Shown piece after piece: positions 11,885-20,422 of a DNA stretch of 64,000 nucleotides. The first letter of the stretch is position 1. The number at the start of each line of letters is the position of its first letter. The notes beneath the pieces were generated by a model. It saw only the letters and a program-made list of their open reading frames with translations. It had not been told where the DNA came from and ran no database searches. This DNA is from Oopsacas minuta (Eukaryota > Porifera > Hexactinellida > Lyssacinosida > Leucopsacidae): positions 186,001 through 250,000 of the forward strand of contig JAKMXF010000312.1 of assembly GCA_024704765.1 (NCBI GenBank), in the 5' to 3' direction. Both the position numbers and the translations under genes were made by a program.

Positions 11885-12580
11885 ATGGCGAACTATCAAC
11901 AATTTGTTGATAACATCGGGGAAGGAAGGATTGTCCCAGCTTACTACAAGCTACTCTCTGACATCAATTATTGTATCGGCGTATTTGAACGTTTGGAAAC
12001 TAATCGGACTTATTCTGAAATGTGGTATGATTGGTATGATGGGAAGAGAGGTCAAATCGATGTAGAAGGGTTCTCGGGAGCTATGAACACCTTAATGCAA
12101 GAGATATATTTAGGACTGACGCTGTACCTTGATTTGTCATATAAAGTGAAATATATGCAAACTTCTCAAGAATCTAAGCCTCAACCAGTGACACACTCTG
12201 AAGGAAGTACTCCACTCTGGGGGACTCAACAAGAATTGATGCACCAATTTGAACAGCTGGTAACTGCTATTAAACATATTGTAGTCCCGGACAAATCGCA
12301 ACCATGGTATCAGTTTTTCATGACTCTGGTGATGACAATAGTGAGGTACATAGTGACCCATGAATTGAGCTATCGTGCCAAAATGTACAAAATTATAAAG
12401 GAACTTTACCTGAATCTCAATCAGGGTGGTGTATTGGAGGTGTTAAGAGATAATCATAGGACCGTGAAAGAGCTGATACTAAATGTTGCTCCAGAGGCTG
12501 ATTTATCGGACGTGTTAAGAGAGCATAAGATCGTGACAGAGCTGATACTAAATGTTGCTCCAGGGGCTGATTTATCTTAG
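11885..12580 (+). CDS. Gene A1: unrecognised protein, tandem-duplicated family
   Basis: An intronless frame of 231 aa starts MANYQQFVDNIGEG. I do not recognise it. The N-terminal 70 residues contain FERLETNRTYSEMWYDWYDG, which is clearly related to the N-terminus of gene A2 (FEHIETNRTWSEWASDWAVG), so A1 and A2 are ancient paralogues sharing a module. A hydrophobic segment lies near residues 137-155 (QFFMTLVMTIVRYIV). The C-terminus holds two imperfect copies of a 23-24-residue unit ending ELILNVAP.ADLS, of which the unit B copy (B1) has only one. The upstream GTG in frame (11867) is not a plausible start. Closest relative in view: B1 at 15529, about 85 percent identical. Confidence 0.7.
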   Translation: MANYQQFVDNIGEGRIVPAYYKLLSDINYCIGVFERLETNRTYSEMWYDWYDGKRGQIDVEGFSGAMNTLMQEIYLGLTLYLDLSYKVKYMQTSQESKPQPVTHSEGSTPLWGTQQELMHQFEQLVTAIKHIVVPDKSQPWYQFFMTLVMTIVRYIVTHELSYRAKMYKIIKELYLNLNQGGVLEVLRDNHRTVKELILNVAPEADLSDVLREHKIVTELILNVAPGADLS

Positions 12581-12834
12581 ATCTAGCTTAAGGTTAGAAA
12601 TCTATTGTATTCTTACTACTCCTAAATGTATATACAAACTTTCCTATTTTACCTAAAACTTCTCTCTTAATTTTCGATGTAATTTGCTTGGCTAGAGGGC
12701 AGGGGTATATTTGAAGGGGACTCTAGGGGCTCCCATGAGGACTAGTTGGTGTGTGCTCTATTTACCTATTTAAGACCTCACTAATGATAGCAATAGGATA
12801 CTTTACACTTGATTGTTTAAAACAAACTAGAGTT

Positions 12835-13911
12835 ATGGCCTCTACCCTAAGCTTTGATGGTCCCTTCGTTGCATCGGAATCCTTCCGTCAAATCTTGACT
12901 AATACAAATCATTGTCTTGACATGTTCGAGCATATAGAGACTAATAGAACTTGGTCAGAGTGGGCTTCAGATTGGGCAGTAGGTGAGAGGAATTCTATTA
13001 ATGGAGAAAGAATGGTTGGTTTCCTCAAAAAACTGATAAATAATGCTAGGAGTGGACAGAATGCATGTGCTGAGTGCTTAGAGGCATTAGATAAAGCTGA
13101 CAGTTTAAATACGAGAGCCAAACAAATGAATATATATCTTGAAGTTGAGGATTATGATATTTCTCAAGTAAAATTAGGTAAAACGTACGATCTAAACCGA
13201 AGCCCCAAATACAAAGAAACAAAGGCACTTGAGTATGCTGATTTGATCACCTATGGTGGTTTAACAGTACTGGCAACAGGAACTGTAACAGGAATCGAAT
13301 TCAAAAGGCGCGGTAAAAATTGGCAAGAAATAACAAAGTTATTTCGTAAGGTAAATATACTTACCTTCTCTAGAGATACTGTTATTATTTGCTCTTTCAC
13401 TGCATTAGGTGTACTTTTAGCTACCATAGCTTATAATAATGTTCATTCTAAAGGGCTTGAAAGGGGTGAAATATACCATAAAGTGAAGGAACTGTACGAG
13501 ACATTAGCGCTATTTGAAGTTGAAGGAACGCTTGCAAGTTTTGACAGTTTTGTAATGGAAATCGAAAGTGTCACCCGGCAAATACATTCAAGAAATGTTG
13601 ACTACGAGAAAATGGTTGATTTTCACATTACTGAAGCTTCGAATGCTAGGTTCCAGATTGAAACAAATCTACGAAACGAGGAGAAAACTCGCCAAAACAA
13701 GAAAGGTGTTACAGAAGCTATGAAACTATATCAACAAACTATCGAGAAGGAACTTAATGATTTATCTATTGAAGAACCAGATATGAGTGAGGAGATGAGA
13801 AAGAGAAGTGCTAAAAGAATAGCTAAGAACAGCTGTAAATCCTTTCTGAAAGGAAAATTGAATTACACTGATGATGAAGCAGATGAGTTTGTAGAAGTTT
13901 TCCAAAACTAA
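12835..13911 (+). CDS. Gene A2: unrecognised membrane/coiled-coil protein
   Basis: An intronless frame of 358 aa starts MASTLSFDGPFVASESF; an earlier in-frame GTG at 12751 is disregarded. The N-terminal module (SFRQILTNTNHCLDMFEHIE, then TNRTWSEWASDWAVGERNSI) resembles A1. Two hydrophobic segments follow: LITYGGLTVLATGTVTGI (about residues 138-155) and TVIICSFTALGVLLATIAY (about 182-200), consistent with a membrane hairpin. The rest is charged and helical, ending in a conserved basic/acidic tail (MRKRSAKRIAKNSCKSFLKG, then a DDEADEF acidic end) that is almost unchanged in B2. No family is recognised; the paired glycine-rich hydrophobic segments recall membrane-inserting helical proteins only in a general way. 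Confidence 0.7.
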   Translation: MASTLSFDGPFVASESFRQILTNTNHCLDMFEHIETNRTWSEWASDWAVGERNSINGERMVGFLKKLINNARSGQNACAECLEALDKADSLNTRAKQMNIYLEVEDYDISQVKLGKTYDLNRSPKYKETKALEYADLITYGGLTVLATGTVTGIEFKRRGKNWQEITKLFRKVNILTFSRDTVIICSFTALGVLLATIAYNNVHSKGLERGEIYHKVKELYETLALFEVEGTLASFDSFVMEIESVTRQIHSRNVDYEKMVDFHITEASNARFQIETNLRNEEKTRQNKKGVTEAMKLYQQTIEKELNDLSIEEPDMSEEMRKRSAKRIAKNSCKSFLKGKLNYTDDEADEFVEVFQN

Positions 13912-14298
13912 CTTTTTTCTGTGGGCAGCTATCTCCTCTTATTTTATTTCTTTTAGGTGTTTTACTAAATATTTTTAGGAATTCTTTCTTTATGACGAAC
14001 ATAATCTTTTTGAATATTGTGGTAGCAGGGGCAGATGTTAGAAATGCTGGGGGGGATAATTATCCAGCTGGTGGGGCGCTGTAATCCCCCAGTAGGGTCC
14101 AGGGGCGAACTTAAGTGGTAGTAATAGGGCCTGTCGGCACTTGGACGACAGGCCCTATTCACTACCACTTAATTTCCCCTTCTACTTACTGTTAAGAAAG
14201 TCAAAATATTTTCTCTTAACTTCCCCATCTTCATTTGACTTGGAATTAGAAGTACTTGACTCTAATAACCGAACCAAGTTGTTTAGCAGCCAGTTAGT
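13912..14298. promoter_or_regulatory. Spacer upstream of the spare delta-COP exon 1
   Basis: This region is the duplicate of 17579-17909, i.e. the presumed delta-COP promoter and 5' leader. It contains a G-rich run (14048-14055), a second G-run/C-run pair near 14085-14104, and the perfect hairpin listed separately. No other gene is seen. Confidence 0.5.
14111..14172. repeat. 62-bp hairpin (inverted repeat), unit A copy
   Basis: Left arm ttaagtggtagtaataggg... pairs with right arm ...ccctattcactaccacttaa; arms are about 26 bp with a loop near ggcacttgga. It lies about 130 bp upstream of the delta-COP-like ATG and recurs at 17791-17853. It could form a strong stem in DNA or in a 5' leader RNA, or be a small foldback element. 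Confidence 0.8.
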
Positions 14299-14425
14299 AT
14301 GGTGTTATTAGCTGCAGCTATCTGCTCCAAACAGGGAAAGATTCTAGTGTCTCGACAGTTTGTAGAGATGAACAGATCTCGTATTGAGGGATTGCTTACT
14401 ACATTCACTAAGCTGTTAGAATCTG
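14299..14425 (+). pseudogene. Orphan duplicate of delta-COP exon 1
   Basis: These 127 bases encode [20 protein letters not shown]... and end at the same phase-1 donor (aatctg|gttaga) as the true first exon at 17910-18036. The encoded 42 residues are identical to the real exon; only two silent differences are evident (atc/att, gta/gtg). No exon 2 follows before unit B, so the copy is either dead, or an alternative first exon spliced 3.8 kb downstream to 18266. The open frame and intact donor make the second option possible. Confidence 0.85.
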
Positions 14426-14979
14426 GTTAGATACATATGATATCTTATACGAACTATAACTTTACGTATATCATATCCAACTGTCCTTTTTAGTCCTCCA
14501 GGGCTTGTCTTGATTATTTTCCTATAATTATTTGATGTAAAACAATTTATACGAGTAGTAATACTTCTCTGAGTGCTCTTTGATGATAGTATTCTTGATA
14601 AATATTTCAGTAAACAAGAGCTCTTCTAGCCATATAGGATTTGTTCTTTTTTTGCCCAGAAATGCTGTTCCCCCCAGAAAATTAATCTGATACGTTGAAT
14701 TAGGGAACTACAGCTGTTTCTGACACCTATGGAGGAATTATTTACGTTAATTTCTCTAATTAGTTATTCATTTTGAGACAGAAAATCTAATCAGATTGGA
14801 AAATAAAAAAATCTCAGAGGGGGAGGGGCTATGGAAGGTCAAGGGGCCAAAATATCGTGACAACCTCTGGTGTGACTTTCTTCAAGTAGAATTTGGCCGT
14901 TTCGTGAATTTGGTTATCAAAATGTCTGTTCCGTTCAGCTTTTATCTTTTGTGATTGTGACCTAGAAATTCTTGAAAAA

Positions 14980-15420
14980 CAATATTTCTCACAAATAATA
15001 CTTTAATAAGTTCAGCTAAATTAGCAAAAGTATTTGAATATAAATAATCAGAAAAGGCTCTGTTCAGATAAATTGATCAAAACTAAAATTTTGTTGGAAT
15101 TTGTTATATTATTAAAACTTTCCAATTAAAACGAAATGATACAATTCTTAAGATATTAGTCTACAAAGTTCGTAAGTTTACTCACGAGTTAGAATACACT
15201 TGCATTAGACACCTATAATTATCTTGTAATATCCCTACAAGATAATTATAGGCATTGTATTTATATTTCAGATTCCTCATATAAAGCTCAGCTATAGTAT
15301 AGTAATACAGTCTTTGTAATACAAAAACCCCCGACCCTCATTCCGAAAATGACATTTCCTCGAACATAGAAAAGCTAATATTCAAAAAACTGTACTATAG
15401 TATAGGTTAGCTGTATATAA
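14980..15420. mobile_element. Unit-B-specific insertion with inverted repeats
   Basis: This segment interrupts the A/B alignment between the shared sequences gttccgttcagctttt and ggtattctatttac. It contains a hairpin with arms cctataattatcttgta (near 15211 and 15236) and a pair of inverted motifs, ctatagtatagtaatacagt near 15293 and actgtactatagtatag near 15390. It has no coding potential and is probably a non-autonomous element or nested elements. Confidence 0.55.
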
Positions 15421-15528
15421 GGTATTCTATTTACTTTTATAGAAGGTATTAACCTCCAGAATCTTGTCTCTTGTTGACTAGTTACTCATTCTTAAGTTTT
15501 ATATCAGGTGTTTCACTGCTGCACAATT

Positions 15529-16164
15529 ATGGCGAACTATCAACAATTTGTTGATAACATCGGTGAAGGAAGGATTGTCCCAGCTTACTCCAAGCTACTC
15601 TCTGACATCAATTATTGTATCAAAGTATTTGAACGTTTGGAAACTAATCGGACTTATTCTGAAATGTGGTATGATTGGTATAATGGAGAGAGAGGTCAAA
15701 TCGATGTAGAAGGGTTCTTGGGAGCTATGAACACCTTAAGGGAAGAGATAAAATTAGGACTGAGGCTGTACCTTGATTTGACATATAAAGTGAAAAATAT
15801 GCGAACTTCTCAAGAATCTAATCCTCAACCAATGACACACTCTGAAGGAAGTACTCCACGCTGGGAGACTCAACAAGAATTGATGCACCAATTTGCACAG
15901 CTGGTAACTGCTGTTGAACATATTGTAGTCCCGGACGAAACACAACCATCCTATCAGTTTTTCATGACTCTGGTGATGACAATGGTGACAAGGATGAGTT
16001 ACAAGGCGACTCCTGAATTGAGCTATCGTGCGAAAATGTACAAAATTATAAAGGAACTTTACCTGAATCTCAATCAGGATGGTGTATTGGAGGTGTTAAG
16101 AGATAATCATAAGACCGTGAAAGAGTTGATACTAACTATTGATCCAGAGGCTGATTTATCTTAG
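15529..16164 (+). CDS. Gene B1: duplicate of A1
   Basis: An intronless frame of 211 aa starts MANYQQFVDNIGEG, the tandem copy of A1. It is open throughout. It differs from A1 by scattered substitutions (FERLETNRTYSEMWYDWYNG is conserved), a short indel changing TIVRYIVTHELSY to TMVTRMSYKATPELSY, and a single rather than doubled C-terminal ELIL...ADLS unit. Retention of the frame despite many changes suggests it is, or was until recently, under selection. Function unknown. Confidence 0.68.
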   Translation: MANYQQFVDNIGEGRIVPAYSKLLSDINYCIKVFERLETNRTYSEMWYDWYNGERGQIDVEGFLGAMNTLREEIKLGLRLYLDLTYKVKNMRTSQESNPQPMTHSEGSTPRWETQQELMHQFAQLVTAVEHIVVPDETQPSYQFFMTLVMTMVTRMSYKATPELSYRAKMYKIIKELYLNLNQDGVLEVLRDNHKTVKELILTIDPEADLS

Positions 16165-16423
16165 AACTAGCTTAAGGTTAGAAAAGTATTGTATTCTTAC
16201 TACTACTAAATGTATATACGGGCTTTCCTATTTTACCTAAATCTTTCCTCTTAATTTTCTATCTGATTTGCTTGGCTAGAGGGCAGGGGTTTATTTGAAG
16301 GGCTCCCAGGCCTCCATGAGCCATGAGGACTAGTTGGTGTGTGCTCTATGTAAGATATTTAAGACCTCACTAATGATTTAAATGAGATATTTTACACTTG
16401 ATTATTTATAACAAGCTAGAGTT

Positions 16424-17578
16424 ATGGCCTCTAGCCTAAACTTTGATGATCCTTACGTTGCATCGGAATCCTTCTATCAAATCTGGACTGATGCAAATCA
16501 TTGTCTTGGCATGTTCGAGCGTCTTGAGAAGAATAGAACTTGGTCAGAGTGGGCTTCAGATTGGACAGTAGGTGAGAGGAATTCTATTAATAGAAAAAGA
16601 ATGGTTTTTTTCCTCAAAAAACTGATAGAGAATGTTAAGAGCGGACAGAATACATGTGAGGGGGTAAAACAAGAATTAACTAAGCAGAAAGGTTTACAAA
16701 TGAGGGCCGAACAGTTGAAAATAAGGGCCGAACAGATGGAAAGATGTTAGAAAATTTTGAAATTTGTAAATACAAATCAGGTGAACCGTACAATAGAAGG
16801 GAAGGAACTCCTGGAAAGAAACTCGAATGTGGTAGAATGATAAACTTTGGAGGAATGGTAGGAGCAGGTGGAACAGCATTGGCTACAACATTAGCAACTG
16901 GAGTTACTGCTGTCGATTTAGCAGCAGTCTCTAAGGGGATTATCGTTTTGCCAGCGATGACAATGAGTACTGTTGTCGTTACCTGTAATCGCTATTAGTG
17001 AACTAACTCTCATAGGTGGACTTTTAAGTGCCGTCGCTTATAAACATGTTCATTCAAAAGGGACTAATAGGGGCATAATATACCAGAAGGTTAAGCAACT
17101 ATACGATATGTTATTGGATATGGAAGATAAAAGAGTCTTTGCTGATTTTCAGGGTCTTACAACAGCAATGGAAAGTCACACAAAGATGCTACAAGAATAT
17201 ATCAAAGATTGCGAAAAAACGCTTGATGATCAGCAAAAAATACTTGATGAACAGCAACAAATGCTTATGCTTGAATTTCAACTCAAACAACAATCTCAGG
17301 CCCCGCAGGCTAGGTTGCAGTATGAAACAGATATACAAAGCAATGAGAAGAAAGACTTCATCAAAAAGCGGGAAGAAGGTGTTGCAGAAGCTCTGATACT
17401 ATACCAACAAACTTTCAAGAAGGAACTTAATGATTTATCTATTGAAGAACCAGATATGAGTGAGGAGATGAGGAAGAGAAGTGCTAAAAGAATAGCTAAG
17501 AACAGCTGTAAATCCTTTCTGAAAGGAAAATTGGATTACACTGATGATGAAGCAGATGAGTTTTTAGATTTTTCATAA
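16424..17578 (+). pseudogene. Gene B2: frame-disrupted duplicate of A2
   Basis: The copy of A2 is split over frames. Frame 1 runs from MASSLNFDDPYVASESF at 16424 to a stop at 16748. The related hydrophobic part (MINFGGMVGAGGTALATTLA) continues in a second frame to about 16990. The reading then returns to frame 1 (SELTLIGGLLSAVAYKHVHS) and runs to a stop at 17576-17578 with the conserved tail MRKRSAKRIAKNSCKSFLKG. Two compensating frame changes in about 240 bp therefore separate three blocks that each match A2. It also has an added Gln-rich coiled coil (DDQQKILDEQQQMLMLEFQL). Either a young pseudogene or a gene with two base-calling errors; introns do not explain it. Confidence 0.65.
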
Positions 17579-17909
17579 TTTTCCCAAACTATCTTTTTTC
17601 TGTGGGCAGCTATCTTTCGTTGCATTTTGTTTATTTTAGGTGTTTACTGAATATTTTTAGGATTTCTTTCTTTTTGATGAACATTATCCCTTTTTGAATA
17701 TTGTGGTAACAGGGGCGGATGTTAGAAATGCTGGGGGATAATTATCCAGCTGGTGAGGCGCTGTAACCCCCAGTAGGGTCCAGGGGCGACTTAAGTGGTA
17801 GTAAATAGGCCCTGTTGGCACTTAGACGACAGGCCCTATTCACTACCACTTAATATCCCCTTCTACTTACTGTTAAGAAGTCGAAATAGTTACTTAGCAG
17901 CTAGTTAGT
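17579..17909. promoter_or_regulatory. Presumed delta-COP promoter and leader
   Basis: This 331-bp spacer upstream of the delta-COP start duplicates 13912-14298. It holds the second copy of the hairpin (17791-17853). The left arm has diverged slightly (gtaaataggccctgttgg), whereas the right arm is unchanged. Confidence 0.5.
17791..17853. repeat. Hairpin (inverted repeat), unit B copy
   Basis: Arms ttaagtggtagtaaatagg... and ...cctattcactaccacttaa flank a short loop. Same element as at 14111-14172, at the same relative distance from the delta-COP ATG. Confidence 0.8.
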
Positions 17910-20110
17910 ATGGTGTTATTAGCTGCAGCTATTTGCTCCAAACAGGGAAAGATTCTAGTGTCTCGACAGTTTGTGGAGATGAACAGATCTCGTATTGAGG
18001 GATTGCTTACTACATTCACTAAGCTGTTAGAATCTGGTTAGATACATATGATATCTTATACGAACTATAACTTTACGTATATCATATCCAACTTTCCTTT
18101 TTAGTCCTCCAGGCTTGTCTTGATAATTTTCCTATAATTATTTGATGTAAACAATTCATATAAAGTGAAACCTCACACAGGGGTCTGTAGAAATGGAGTG
18201 AAAAATAAATAGCGAATTCCTATTCCCATTTGTGTAGGTTACGCATTACCTATTTGTTATTCTAGGAGACAGTAAACAACAACACACTTTCATAGAAACA
18301 GAATCAGTTCGCTACGTCTACCAGCCAATGGATTCCAGTCTCTACACAGTATTACTAACCACTAAAGCTAGTAATATCCTTGAGGACTTGGAGAGCTTAA
18401 GACTATTCTCTCGTGTAGTTACAGAGTACTGTACTACTGTATGTGAAGCTGATATTAAGGACAATGCATTTCAACTCATCTTTGCATTCGATGAGATTGT
18501 AGCATTGGGATATAGAGAGAACGTTAATATGACTCAAATAAGGTTTATATAATATTTCTAAGCTCAGAAACTCGTATACTATATGTAATTTTACAGGACT
18601 TATATTGACATGGATTCTTACGATGAGAAGGTGTCTATTGCACAACGAAAGGCTCAAGAGAGAGAGGCAGCTGACATAATGAAGAGGAAGGCTAAGGAAC
18701 TAGAGCTAGCTCGTAAGGAGCAGGCTAAGAAGGGAGGAATGGGTAGAGGAGATAGGATATCATTTCCAGGTATTATCTCCATCCAGATATGTATATACAG
18801 TGTATGCCGGTTATAAAAACACCCTTGGGGGTAGTAATACAGGTTCTTATACTAAAATATACAGGAATATATGAACACAGTTTTCCAGAGGATGGTACTT
18901 ATAACCAGCATCCACTGTAATTACTATATTAGATGCTGTATAACATCTTGTAGGAGGTATAGCTGGTACAGGTGTTAGTTCCAGTGAGGTGAATACGCTC
19001 TCAGTCCTAGACAACAAACCTCCCTTCTACTCATCTCAAGGGAAAGCAGCCGGTAGCAGGGGAATGAAACTGACACCTAAATCAAGAAATGTGGAGAATT
19101 TTGTGGATAACATAATGTTTGTTATTAAATAAAAATTAGAGTTGACAGATTTACTTCTATTTATACTCTAGGCGAGAAGGTGGACACGTAGCATCTCTCA
19201 CAACAAAAGACGCCAGAACAGGAGCTTCTCATCTCAGTCAATCAGCTGTTAGTCTTAAGCCTACTTCTCCTGTACATATTCTAGTGCAGGAGAAGATTAA
19301 TCTGTTTGCTGATAGAAATGGGGGTCTGGAGCAATTCGAGGTATTTACACTCTTGTTAATGTGCGGATTCTACAGCTCCTGTAATTTTTAATTCACACTA
19401 GATTAATGGAGTTCTTTATCTTATCGTTTCGGATGCAGACGGATTAGAGAATACACAAGTACAAATTGAAAGTAAAGAGAAACGTAACTTTCAAATGCAA
19501 ACTCATCCTAACATCGATAAGAAGTTATTTCTACAGAATTCTATTATAGCTATTAAACCTGATGGAAAGTCTTATCTATTAGGAGAGAAGGTGTTACTCA
19601 AATATGGACCATTTTACCTTTCATGTTTTATATACTTCATTGGTTTAGACAGGTGTATTGAAATGGCGTTTCGCCAGCACAGATGAATCAAACATTCCTC
19701 TCTCCATAAACTGTTGGCCCTCAGACGGGGGAGATAGGTGTGATGTGAATATAGAGTATGAGCTGACTCAGCCTAATCTTACGCTTAATGACGTTATAAT
19801 TAGCATTCCATTACCCACGGGATCTGGTAACCCAGTTGTAACAGAATCTGATGGAGATTATGCACTAGACTCTAAGAAGAGATTATTAGACTGGCATTTA
19901 CCTGTGATAGATTCTAACAACACAACTGGTTCAATGGAATTCAGTATACCTGGGCTACCAGATGATTTCTTTCCTATTTCTATTCAGTTTCATTCTGATA
20001 AACCCTTCATGCAGTTTTCAATTCATGACGTCATTTCTAGGAATACTGGTGAAAAAGTTAAATTTTCTATGGAAGCAGAATTATTAGTCGACAGATATGT
20101 CATTCAGTGA
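17910..20110 (+). CDS. ARCN1: Coatomer subunit delta (delta-COP, archain)
   Basis: Seven exons join to 519 aa: 17910-18036, 18266-18542, 18597-18769, 18954-19116, 19172-19340, 19402-19590, 19649-20110. The product is the delta subunit of the COPI coat, which retrieves cargo from Golgi to ER. The longin-type N-domain is strongly conserved ([57 protein letters not shown]), followed by a charged helix ([18 protein letters not shown]). The C-terminal mu-homology domain is equally clear ([53 protein letters not shown]). Length matches human (511 aa). Exon 1 is duplicated at 14299. Intron 3 holds a ggttataag-type repeat and intron 1 a fragment of the cacgaggggt-type repeat. Confidence 0.96.
18165..18243. 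mobile_element. tgtaacctccac-type repeat fragment (family R3)
   Basis: gtgaaacctcacacaggggt ... tagcgaattcctattcccat matches 49747-49881. Lies in delta-COP intron 1, just beyond the end of the duplicated unit. Confidence 0.6.
18800..18920. mobile_element. ggttataag-type repeat (family R4)
   Basis: tgccggttataaaaacaccc ... ggtacttataaccagcatcc with an internal aggaatatatgaacacag. Lies in delta-COP intron 3. Confidence 0.75.
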
Positions 20111-20422
20111 TAGCTCTACCTTAACAACAGTAAGTAGGTTATGGTATTTTGTTGTATGATTTGGTTACACTTAGTTTGTTTGCTATTGTTTTGTCAGTTA
20201 ATTACTCGTCATAAGCTGAAGCAAGGATTCTGGTAGGAATACTTACCAACACTCGGATTTCAGTTCTACAATATTTAAGGATATTTTCGGGTAGAAAACG
20301 TGAAATACCGGAAAATTGTGGATATGGGATAGTTACGTATACAGAGGGGGCAATTAATGATACCTTTTATGTGTGTATTTAATGATTTTTATCTACCAAA
20401 ATGTTGACTACATAGCCATTAG
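20111..20422. other. Spacer between delta-COP and TMEM115
   Basis: A 312-bp AT-rich stretch that must contain the delta-COP 3' end and the TMEM115 promoter. I see no gene and no member of the dispersed repeat families. Confidence 0.5.

Larger units (their letters stand above)
11001..14548. repeat. Tandem segmental duplication, unit A
   Basis: Unit A runs from inside the signal-peptide codons of the laccase gene to a point in intron 1 of a delta-COP exon-1 copy. It contains gene A1, gene A2, a hairpin element and delta-COP exon 1. Alignment to unit B (14549 to about 18150) is continuous and roughly 90 percent or better by eye over most of its length. The junction at 14548/14549 is marked by acgagtagtaatacttctct, a near match to 11002-11021. 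Confidence 0.85.
14549..18150. repeat. Tandem segmental duplication, unit B
   Basis: Unit B repeats unit A. It starts with about 28 bases of laccase signal-peptide sequence, lacks the equivalent of about 11027-11319, and carries an extra segment of about 440 bp (14980-15420) absent from A. It then repeats A1 (as B1), A2 (as B2), the hairpin and delta-COP exon 1 up to intron 1. Confidence 0.85.
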
